Assembly (NCBI GenBank): GCA_963717445.1
Contig: OY970334.1
Location: 2,232,001 to 2,296,000 of the forward strand
Length of the DNA stretch: 64,000 bases
Reading direction: 5' to 3'
Origin: JAGVPT01 sp963717445
GTDB taxonomy: Bacteria; Bacteroidota; Ignavibacteria; UBA10030; UBA8401
Numbering within the stretch: the first letter of the stretch is position 1; each line of letters begins with the position of its first letter. Shown one piece after another: positions 51,520 through 58,651 of this stretch. The position numbers were made by a program, and so were the translations under genes. Under the pieces are notes generated by a model that searched no databases, was not told where the DNA came from, and saw nothing but the letters and a program-made list of their open reading frames with translations.

Positions 51520-51756
51520 TTACACGCTGTCTTTTTCCTTCGGGACTTCAGACGATACACGTGCGATATTGTACGCGCGTTTTCCTTTTTGTTCGACACG
51601 GATTTCGAATTTCACGTTATCACCTTGCCGAAGCTCGTCACGAAACCCCGTATCCTTCACGTTGCTTTTGTGGAAAAAAATATCTTCGCCTTCCGGTGTT
51701 GTCAGGAAGCCGAACCCTTTTGTTGAATTGAAGAATTTTACGGTGCCGTTCAGCAT
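51520..51756 (-). CDS. Cold-shock domain protein
   Basis: A 78-residue CspA-like RNA chaperone: GTVKFFNSTKGFGFLTTPEG holds RNP1 (KGFGFL) and EDIFFHKSNV holds RNP2 (DIFFH). A short charged tail extends beyond the usual 66-70 residues. A strong AAGGAGG Shine-Dalgarno precedes the ATG at 51756. It lies downstream of a second csp gene, with a hairpin between them. Confidence 0.92.
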   Translation of the reverse strand: MLNGTVKFFNSTKGFGFLTTPEGEDIFFHKSNVKDTGFRDELRQGDNVKFEIRVEQKGKRAYNIARVSSEVPKEKDSV

Positions 51757-51804
51757 GTTTGAAGCCTCCTTATGCCCTCGCTGCCGAGGATCGCGTGGTA
51801 ACAG

Positions 51805-51831
51805 AAAGTCCCGTGTTGTACACGGGACTTT
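51805..51831. terminator. Hairpin between the two csp genes
   Basis: AAAGTCCCGTG (51805-51815) and CACGGGACTTT (51821-51831) form an 11-bp perfect stem with a 5-nt loop. On the minus strand it lies 20 bp after the upstream csp stop and is followed by TCTG rather than a run of U, so it may be a processing or weak termination signal between the genes. Confidence 0.7.
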
Positions 51832-51850
51832 TCATAAATGCTATGCAGTA

Positions 51851-52051
51851 TTATATCTTCTGCACGTTTGCCGCCTGCAGGCCTTTCGGCCCGTTTTCAA
51901 CCTCAAACTGAACTTGGTCGCCCTCGTTCAGGTTCTTGAACCCTTCGCCGACGATCGAGCGGTAGTGGACAAACACATCCTCACCCGATGGCCGTGAAAT
52001 AAATCCAAAACCTTTGGTCCGGTTGAACCATTTGACTGTTCCTTTTTCCAC
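51851..52051 (-). CDS. Cold-shock protein, 66 aa
   Basis: A standard-length CspA-family protein: GTVKWFNRTKGFGFISRPSG carries RNP1 and EDVFVHYRSIV carries RNP2. It starts with GTG at 52051 with AAGGAGAC 6 nt upstream; a nearby ATG in frame is absent. Its leader has a terminator-like hairpin at 52081-52107, as in cold-shock genes regulated by their 5' UTR. Confidence 0.93.
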   Translation of the reverse strand: MEKGTVKWFNRTKGFGFISRPSGEDVFVHYRSIVGEGFKNLNEGDQVQFEVENGPKGLQAANVQKI

Positions 52052-52080
52052 GGAACGTCTCCTTTCGAAAAAGATTTTTC

Positions 52081-52107
52081 AAAAACCCTCTCCGCGTGCA
52101 GCGGAGA
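52081..52107 (-). promoter_or_regulatory. Terminator-like hairpin in the csp 5' leader
   Basis: On the minus strand TCTCCGC (52107-52101) pairs with GCGGAGA (52095-52089) over a 5-nt loop and is followed by GGGTTTTT. It sits 30 bp before the GTG start, so read-through would be needed for expression; a cold-responsive switch is possible. Confidence 0.5.
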
Positions 52108-52364
52108 AGACGTACAGCGTTGACTCTTGCTGCCATAAACAAAAAATCGCATCAACGGCTTGCTGCATCTACCTTTCGATGCGACCTAATTTCGTCTATC
52201 GATGTTTCAGAAATTGGTCCGAAGGACTTCTTCAATGAAGAAGGCCCCTTTGCCTCTGTCTTTGAAAAATCTCAAGCGAAAAAGCAATGACAAGCGCAAT
52301 AACGATGTACTATTATTTGCGTATCTAATATACGTCTCTTCTGCGGGAAGAGCAAGGATTATTT
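52108..52364. other. Region upstream of csp with nothing recognised
   Basis: No ORF, RNA gene or repeat was recognised here apart from the csp leader hairpin next to it. The csp promoter is presumably within it. Confidence 0.3.
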
Positions 52365-52448
52365 AGTCCGTGGTCCTGAGTCCGTAGTCAGACATGCAAA
52401 AAGCAAGAAGACTCGGGGCACTGGACTACGGACTCAGGACTACGGACT
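52365..52448. repeat. Inverted repeat of 25 bp built from 7-bp words
   Basis: The arms 52365-52389 and 52424-52448 are inverted copies with 24 of 25 matches. Each arm is a string of near-7-mers agtccgt, ggtcctg and agtccgt ending in agtc, so the arm is itself an imperfect tandem repeat. The loop is 34 nt. It lies between the csp leader and the sthA promoter. Not followed by a U-tract, so not an obvious terminator. Confidence 0.8.
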
Positions 52449-52457
52449 TCAACACAT

Positions 52458-52488
52458 ATTGCCTCTTATCAAAAAAGGTGTATCTTTG
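52458..52488 (+). promoter_or_regulatory. Bacteroidota-type promoter of sthA
   Basis: ATTG (52458-52461), 19 nt, TATCTTTG (52481-52488). The second half is an exact match to TAnnTTTG. The ATG is at 52527. Confidence 0.5.
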
Positions 52489-52526
52489 CTCTCAATCTTC
52501 TTCAGATATTTAGAATAATCCTTTCA

Positions 52527-53927
52527 ATGGCTGGTACATACGACTTCGATCTCATCGTCATCGGCTCTGGACCTGCAGGAGAAAAGGGAGCGGCGCAGGC
52601 TGCATACTTCGGGAAAAAAACCGCGATCATAGAACAAGCACCCCGTGTCGGCGGGGCAGGAGTCAACACTGGGACCGTGCCGAGCAAAACCCTCCGAGAA
52701 ACGGCCCTTTATTTTTCAAACCTGCGGCAGCGCGGTTTATACGGCATTGACTACAGCATCAAGGAAAATATTTCTATTGAAGATTTCATGTACCGCAAGA
52801 CCCATGTCGTAAACAACGAGTGGGACCTGATCTATCAGAATATCGAACGTCACAACATCGAACTGATCTTCGGCCATGCTTCCTTCCTCGATGCACACAC
52901 CATCCAAATTGAACGAGAGGGGGGATCGGACAAATACACCGCAGAGTTTTTTCTTATCGCGACCGGTTCAATTCCCAACCGTCCGGACAATTTCCCGATT
53001 GACGACCATCTGGTGTACGACAGTGATTCCGTATTGAACATGGACCGCATACCGAAAAACCTCGCCGTCATCGGCGGCGGTTTTATCGGGTGTGAATACG
53101 CAACGATTTTTACCGCACTGGGAATCCCTGTAACACTCGTGGAATCAAAATCACGTCTCCTCTCTTTCATCGACGTGGAAATTTCTGAGCGCCTTCACAA
53201 ACACCTCGTTGATCTAGGAATGACAATATTGCTGAACGAGGAATACGACCGGATGGAAAAAGGAACCGAAACGGTGTGTGTTCACTTAAAGAGTGGAAAA
53301 CAATTCACCGTTGACAAAGCCCTGGTTGCAGCCGGTCGATATGGGAACACAAAAAATTTGGGATTAGAAACATTAAAAATTGTTCCCAACACAAAGGGAC
53401 AGCTTACCGTCAACCTGCAATTCCAAACTTCGGTCCCGAATATTTATGCTGCCGGTGATGTCATTGGTTTTCCGTCGCTTGCATCCACATCAATGGAGCA
53501 AGCCCGTGTTGCAATGTGCCACGCGTTCAAGCTTGAATACAAGAAACAGGTCTCGCCATTCATTCCGCTTGCCGTCTATTCAATTCCGGAAATTTCATAC
53601 GCCGGTGCGACCGAAGAAACGTTAAAGCAGAAAAACATTCCGTACTGCGTCGGCCGTGCAATGTTTGAACTCAATGCTCGAGGACAAATCATTGGAGACT
53701 TGAGTGGAATGGTCAAGCTGCTTTTCTCTCCTTCTGACCAGAAGCTTCTCGGCGTACACATTATCGGCGAGGGAGCGTCGGAACTGATTCATCTTGGCCT
53801 GTTCGTTCTTTCTCAGGGACTTACTATCGATTACTTCATTCAATCGGTGTTTAATTTCCCAACACTCTCCGAGGCGTACAAATATGCAGCATACGATGGA
53901 TTGGGAAACCTGCAGAAAATGAAATAA
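52527..53927 (+). CDS. sthA: Soluble pyridine nucleotide transhydrogenase
   Basis: A 466-residue flavoprotein of the lipoamide-dehydrogenase family. FAD motif VIGSGPAGEKGAAQAAYFG (about residues 10-28), NAD motif VIGGGFIGCEYATIF (about 180-194) and the C-terminal dimer domain are complete. Where dihydrolipoamide dehydrogenases have two redox cysteines, this has GGAGVNTGTVPSK, with neither Cys. The second-Cys-to-Thr change and the PSKTLRE context fit SthA, which transfers hydride between NADPH and NAD without a disulfide; even its first Cys is missing here. It is monocistronic with its own promoter. Confidence 0.85.
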   Translation: MAGTYDFDLIVIGSGPAGEKGAAQAAYFGKKTAIIEQAPRVGGAGVNTGTVPSKTLRETALYFSNLRQRGLYGIDYSIKENISIEDFMYRKTHVVNNEWDLIYQNIERHNIELIFGHASFLDAHTIQIEREGGSDKYTAEFFLIATGSIPNRPDNFPIDDHLVYDSDSVLNMDRIPKNLAVIGGGFIGCEYATIFTALGIPVTLVESKSRLLSFIDVEISERLHKHLVDLGMTILLNEEYDRMEKGTETVCVHLKSGKQFTVDKALVAAGRYGNTKNLGLETLKIVPNTKGQLTVNLQFQTSVPNIYAAGDVIGFPSLASTSMEQARVAMCHAFKLEYKKQVSPFIPLAVYSIPEISYAGATEETLKQKNIPYCVGRAMFELNARGQIIGDLSGMVKLLFSPSDQKLLGVHIIGEGASELIHLGLFVLSQGLTIDYFIQSVFNFPTLSEAYKYAAYDGLGNLQKMK

Positions 53928-53966
53928 ATTTCCACTGTAATTTTTTCCTCGAGTTTTTCTCTTTTC

Positions 53967-53997
53967 TTGACTCTGACCTTTACCTATCGTACTTTTG
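53967..53997 (+). promoter_or_regulatory. Bacteroidota-type promoter of the DUF3160 gene
   Basis: TTG (53967-53969), 20 nt, TACTTTTG (53990-53997). The transcript would start near 54004, 30 nt before the ATG. Confidence 0.5.
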
Positions 53998-54033
53998 TAC
54001 CGGAGTATTTTTCTCTCCAGAAAGGGGCGCATT

Positions 54034-56583
54034 ATGAATTCCTACCGGACCCAGGGTGTTGTTGCGGCATTGGCGCTTTTTGTTTGCGTCGAAGCTTTTT
54101 CACAGGGAAGCTCATCGTTCGATACCACAACATACAAACAATTTCTCTCCTCACACCAGAATTTAACAACTGAACAATTACAGTTGCTTTATCCTGCCGG
54201 AACTTTTTCTGCGGAAACTTACACTGTCTGCTCTTCAGCAAAATATTTCGACAGCATCAACATTCACTATAGTTTTACCGCCGAAGAGCAATCGCTTTTA
54301 AATAAAAACGGTTTTGTTGTTACGGAACGCCTCAAACGAAATTCTTTCGGCAACGCATTCCTCGAAATTTATAATGACGATCTGCCGGTATTCGTTTCAA
54401 CCGATGCCATTCTCCATGCATTACACATGTCGTGCGATGGAATACTCATGCAAACCGAGTCAAACATCTTAAGCGAAAAACTGGACACGCTCCTTTCAGC
54501 ACTCCGAGCTCAGTTGCCGTCGATTGCGTCAAAATATTCATCATCGCCTTCGATGAAGCAGATGGTAAACGATGTTGATGTCTATTTGACCGTTCCCCAA
54601 ATCCTCTTGGGTAAAGCAGCGTCACCGACGTTCAGCGAAAATACAACTGTTGTTAACCAGCTCCTGGGTTTGATCAAAGCTGAGCAGCCCGCATCGTTCT
54701 CTCTTTTTTCGAGCACGCCTCGTACGATAGATTTCAGCCAGTTCACCCCGCGCGGCCATTATACGCTGACACCTCTTTTAACGTCCTACTTTCAAGCGAT
54801 GATGTGGCTGGGACGAACGGAGATGTACTTGATTGCACCGGAATCTGCCGACCCACCGCAGACGGACGCAGACATTCAACGTCAGACCATTGATGCCGTG
54901 CTGGTAAGCGAAATAACCGAAGCTGCGGCCAAAGACTCCCTGCTTCAAGAAATCGACAGCATCATCCAATTTTTTACCGGCGAATCGGACAACGTAACGT
55001 TGCCGAACATTCATACTCTGGTCAAAGAGACTACTCTTGCGAGTGCCGATCAATTGCTGGACACGTTGACCTGGAAAAATTTTCAAGACACCCTGGCACA
55101 AAAACCGTATGCATTTCAGCGGATCAATTCACAGATTCTTATGTCCGATCCGATGGACCTGGATCAAATTAAACCTGCGGCCTCATTCCTTCTGCTCGGT
55201 CAGCGATTTGTTATCGATTCTTATGTAACGGGCAACGTTGTCTATGATAAAATTATTTACGACAACATGAAGATAAAGCGGATGCTTCCTTCAACCCTGG
55301 ATGTCTTGTTTTCACTCGGCAATAATGCTGCTGCTCAGATCTTAAAGCCGGAACTCGACCAGTATATGTATTCATCCAATCTTTCAGCACTGCGTTACCT
55401 GGTCGATTCGTACGAGCCGTCTTTCTGGGAAAGTACGGTCTACAACGGATGGTTGAATTCTATTCGAGCTCTCAATCCGCCGGCTGATAGGAGTGCTCTT
55501 CCGCCGTTCATGCAAACGGCGGCCTGGTGGCAGGAAAAGATGAATACACAATTATCATCATGGGCACAATTGCGACACGATTTCTTGCTGTATGCAAAAG
55601 AGTCGTACAGTGGAAGCCCAGGGTGTTCGTTTCCAGAAAGTTATGTCGAACCGATTCCTCAGTTCTTCGACGCGATTAAGCTTTTCGCGCAAAACGCCGC
55701 TACGGAATTTCAGGGGCCGTTGCTCCAAAACTATCAGGCTGCGAATTATTTCACTACAATGACGTGCATAGCGGATACGCTGGGCAGCATCTCACGCAAA
55801 GAGGTAAGCGCTACGCCGTTGACCGATGCAGAAAAATCCTTCCTCAAGAGAATGCTTTACACCGTCATGGAGGGATGTGTGTCGACATTTGACGGTTGGT
55901 ACCCGCACCTTTTTTATACCGGCGCCACGGGATTAGAACAACATGATATGGTCATTGCCGATATTCACACTGCGCCGACGGATGCAGACGGCAGCCCGGT
56001 CGGGTGGGTGTTACACGCGGGAACGGGGCCGTTAAATCTTGCGGTGGTTGTCGCTGATTTGCCCGATGGAACGACAACGGCCTTCATCGGCCCGGTCCTA
56101 AGCTACTACGAATATCTTGCAACGAACTTTACGCGTCTGACCGATCAGGAATGGGCCTCGATGTATAATGTTGCGCCGTCACTCCGTCCTTCGTTTGTGA
56201 ATCTTTATCTGGCCGACAGTGCGGGCTCAATGAAACCGGAAGGGTTGTCACTTTTGACCGGCGTTAAACAACAACCGCCGGCAGCAGTTTTGCCGACAAC
56301 GCTCGTGCTGGAAAAAAACTTTCCAAATCCATTCAACTCCTCGACGATCATTGTGTTCACCATTCCTTCCGCCTTAGCAAACTCCCACGCGGAGCTTTCA
56401 TTGTACAATATCCAAGGGCGATTGGTAAGGCGCCTCCTTTCTCAGAGACTACCGGCAGGGAGTTTTGCAACGAGGTGGGACGGAACCGCGGAAAACGGAA
56501 ATACGGTTGCCACCGGTGTTTATTTCTACCATCTCGTTGTTGGCAATCAGCATCAAGTGGGAAAAATGAGTTTTCTGAAGTAA
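54034..56583 (+). CDS. DUF3160 protein with T9SS C-terminal sorting domain
   Basis: An 849-residue secreted protein. The N-terminal signal peptide (VVAALALFVCVEAFSQ) is followed by a large DUF3160 region (about residues 60-730: FVSTDAILHALHMSCDGILMQTE near residue 120 is its landmark) of unknown function, and a final 80-residue type IX sorting domain: LEKNFPNPFNSSTIIVFTI, LYNIQGRLVRRLL, TGVYFYHL. It would be exported to the surface. The ATG at 54034 is preferred to a frame start at 53995 that precedes the mRNA start. Confidence 0.88.
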   Translation: MNSYRTQGVVAALALFVCVEAFSQGSSSFDTTTYKQFLSSHQNLTTEQLQLLYPAGTFSAETYTVCSSAKYFDSINIHYSFTAEEQSLLNKNGFVVTERLKRNSFGNAFLEIYNDDLPVFVSTDAILHALHMSCDGILMQTESNILSEKLDTLLSALRAQLPSIASKYSSSPSMKQMVNDVDVYLTVPQILLGKAASPTFSENTTVVNQLLGLIKAEQPASFSLFSSTPRTIDFSQFTPRGHYTLTPLLTSYFQAMMWLGRTEMYLIAPESADPPQTDADIQRQTIDAVLVSEITEAAAKDSLLQEIDSIIQFFTGESDNVTLPNIHTLVKETTLASADQLLDTLTWKNFQDTLAQKPYAFQRINSQILMSDPMDLDQIKPAASFLLLGQRFVIDSYVTGNVVYDKIIYDNMKIKRMLPSTLDVLFSLGNNAAAQILKPELDQYMYSSNLSALRYLVDSYEPSFWESTVYNGWLNSIRALNPPADRSALPPFMQTAAWWQEKMNTQLSSWAQLRHDFLLYAKESYSGSPGCSFPESYVEPIPQFFDAIKLFAQNAATEFQGPLLQNYQAANYFTTMTCIADTLGSISRKEVSATPLTDAEKSFLKRMLYTVMEGCVSTFDGWYPHLFYTGATGLEQHDMVIADIHTAPTDADGSPVGWVLHAGTGPLNLAVVVADLPDGTTTAFIGPVLSYYEYLATNFTRLTDQEWASMYNVAPSLRPSFVNLYLADSAGSMKPEGLSLLTGVKQQPPAAVLPTTLVLEKNFPNPFNSSTIIVFTIPSALANSHAELSLYNIQGRLVRRLLSQRLPAGSFATRWDGTAENGNTVATGVYFYHLVVGNQHQVGKMSFLK

Positions 56584-56618
56584 TGCCGATCGATGGGAGA
56601 TTGAAATACGCCGATTGT

Positions 56619-56654
56619 AAAGGCTGGTGTCTCGCCAACCTTTGCTTTTTTATT
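56619..56654 (+). terminator. Terminator after the DUF3160 gene
   Basis: AAAGGcTGG (56619-56627) pairs with CCAaCCTTT (56635-56643) with one internal mismatch and a 7-nt loop, followed by GCTTTTTTATT. It lies 35 bp after the stop. The rest of the 305-bp gap to the HerA-like gene holds only that gene's promoter. Confidence 0.75.
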
Positions 56655-56793
56655 CATCTCAGCCAAAAATAATTGGAATCATAATGCTTCGGAAATAGGA
56701 GCTTTCCAATTCAATTGAATAATCGCACACAATTCTTTTGTAGAGATCGTTACTCATTAAAATTTTGCTCTTGCTATATCAAACCGTTCTTCT

Positions 56794-56824
56794 TTTGCCT
56801 CATTGACAAACTTCCGTAATTTTG
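56794..56824 (+). promoter_or_regulatory. Bacteroidota-type promoter of the HerA-like gene
   Basis: TTTG (56794-56797), 19 nt, TAATTTTG (56817-56824), an exact match to the Bacteroidota consensus. A sigma-70-like TTGACA (56803) - 17 nt - TACTAT (56826) overlaps it. Start expected near 56832-56838; the ATG is at 56889. Confidence 0.65.
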
Positions 56825-56888
56825 CTACTATCATGTAGCCTAATTGTTCCTCAGCACCACTCTCAATGAAAATTTAAACGGTACACTT

Positions 56889-58532
56889 ATGCCTGCATCG
56901 GAAAAACATGTCGGTACCATCTACAGCATCAGCAGCGCAACCGCAATTGCGTTCTTGGACGATTCCATTGTCTCAATGGAACGGACATTGAACGGAAAAA
57001 CCTACCGGATAGGCCAAATCGGCACATTTGTTGCAATTCCTGTCGGCACCACAAGCGTCATCGGAATGATCGCACGAGTTCAACTCTCACAGCACACTCA
57101 CAATGCGAGCGGAAACCAGGGAGAGATGACCAGCATCGCCAAGGCAAAAAAGGAAATGGAGATTCAACTTGTTGGCTCAGTCGTTAACGCAAAATTTGAA
57201 AAGGGTATTGCCAGTTTTCCCCCGATCGGTTCCGATGTCTTCATGACCGACGATAGCGACATGACGTCGCTTTTCTCAACGTTTGCACAATTCGGATTCG
57301 CGATCGGGGACATTTCCGGCTACATGGGGGAACGGCAATACATTGATCCAAACAAATTTTTTGGGAAGCATATCGCACTTCTCGGCTCTACCGGGTCGGG
57401 CAAGTCCACCGCGGTATCGTCGATCCTGCAAAAAGTCCAAATGTTTTCCAACACGCACGTCATCGTCCTCGACCTTCACGACGAATACAAATCGGCGTTC
57501 CGCGATTTCGGAAACATTATTAACATCACCGATCTTGAACTGCCGCATTGGTTTATGAATTTCGAAGAAATGCGCGAGACGTTTGTCGATGAAAGCGAGA
57601 CCTCCGCACAAAGCCAGGAGATGCTGCTGAAGGATTTGGTCCTCACCTCGAAGAAAACCAAGAACCCGACGTTGCAGCAATTCATTACCATCGACTCGCC
57701 GGTCTATTATGATTTAAACGAGGTGCGCGCAAAATTCCAATTTTACGACACCGAACGGATTACGGGGTATGGAGGGGGGCAGTCCCGTGAGGGGCCGTTC
57801 TTCGGACAATTCACACGATTCCTCGTCCGGTTGGACAGCCGCATGACCGATAAGCGGTACGAGTTTATGTTCAAGCCGAAGAAGTTCAAAGATTCGAATG
57901 CCATTAAAGATGTCATCTCTCGCATCTTCGGCCTGGAGAACAAAAAGCAAATCACCGTAGTTGATTTGAGCGGCGTCCCGTTTGACATCGTTAATGTCAT
58001 TGTTTCGCTTCTCGCCCGGATGGTCTTCGATTTCAATTTCTGGAACAAGAACAAATCGGACTTTCCCGTTCTGCTCGTGTTTGAAGAGGCGCATAATTAT
58101 CTTCCGCAAATTCCCTCGCCACACAACCGGGCAGCTCGACGCACGGTCGAACGAATCGCAAAGGAGGGAAGGAAGTATGGTGTGGGTTGTATGATCGTCA
58201 GTCAGCGCCCGTCGGAGCTTTCAGAAACAATTCTGTCGCAATGCAATAACTTTATCACCCTTCGCCTCACAAATCCAACCGACCAAAATTATGTACGAAA
58301 GCTGGTTCCCGATTCTTTCAGCGGGCTGTTTGATATCCTGCCGACTCTTCGACCCGGTGAAGCGCTTATCATCGGCGATTCAACGCCGCTGCCCGTAAGG
58401 GTATTGCTCGATTATCCCGCGCCGCCACCCGACAGCGCGGACATTAAATTCTACGATAAGTGGGTTGCTTCCGAAAAGGAAACCAAAGTCGCCGATGTTG
58501 TTGAACGGTGGTGGAGGCAGGACAGGTCGTAA
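56889..58532 (+). CDS. HerA-like (DUF87) ATPase
   Basis: A 547-residue hexameric-helicase-type ATPase. The N-terminal HAS-barrel-like domain (VGTIYSISSATAIAFLDD) is followed by Walker A LGSTGSGKSTAVSS (about residue 177), Walker B VLLVFEEAHNYLP (about 405) and the later VSQRPSELSETILSQCNNF that carries sensor and arginine-finger regions. HerA works with NurA nuclease in archaeal end resection and with various effectors in bacterial defence systems, but neither a NurA nor an obvious effector is adjacent. A TTG frame start at 56844 precedes the better-placed ATG at 56889. Confidence 0.88.
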   Translation: MPASEKHVGTIYSISSATAIAFLDDSIVSMERTLNGKTYRIGQIGTFVAIPVGTTSVIGMIARVQLSQHTHNASGNQGEMTSIAKAKKEMEIQLVGSVVNAKFEKGIASFPPIGSDVFMTDDSDMTSLFSTFAQFGFAIGDISGYMGERQYIDPNKFFGKHIALLGSTGSGKSTAVSSILQKVQMFSNTHVIVLDLHDEYKSAFRDFGNIINITDLELPHWFMNFEEMRETFVDESETSAQSQEMLLKDLVLTSKKTKNPTLQQFITIDSPVYYDLNEVRAKFQFYDTERITGYGGGQSREGPFFGQFTRFLVRLDSRMTDKRYEFMFKPKKFKDSNAIKDVISRIFGLENKKQITVVDLSGVPFDIVNVIVSLLARMVFDFNFWNKNKSDFPVLLVFEEAHNYLPQIPSPHNRAARRTVERIAKEGRKYGVGCMIVSQRPSELSETILSQCNNFITLRLTNPTDQNYVRKLVPDSFSGLFDILPTLRPGEALIIGDSTPLPVRVLLDYPAPPPDSADIKFYDKWVASEKETKVADVVERWWRQDRS

Positions 58533-58536
58533 AGAG

Positions 58537-58651
58537 CAATTAAGAATTATGAATTAATAATTAAGAATAGAAAACCTTGCCCCCACGGATAGTCAATTTT
58601 TTATAGTAAATATTTTAAAGTCTATAATTTTTAATTCATAATTCTTAATTG
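58537..58651. repeat. Perfect 21-bp inverted repeat overlapping the cyclase start
   Basis: The segment 58537-58557 and its exact reverse complement 58631-58651 form a 21-bp perfect inverted repeat of AT-rich words (aattaag, aattatg, aattaat). The right arm covers the TTG start codon of the cyclase gene, and the left arm begins 5 bp after the HerA-like stop codon. The 73-bp centre has a GC-rich patch (cttgcccccacgg). Confidence 0.85.
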
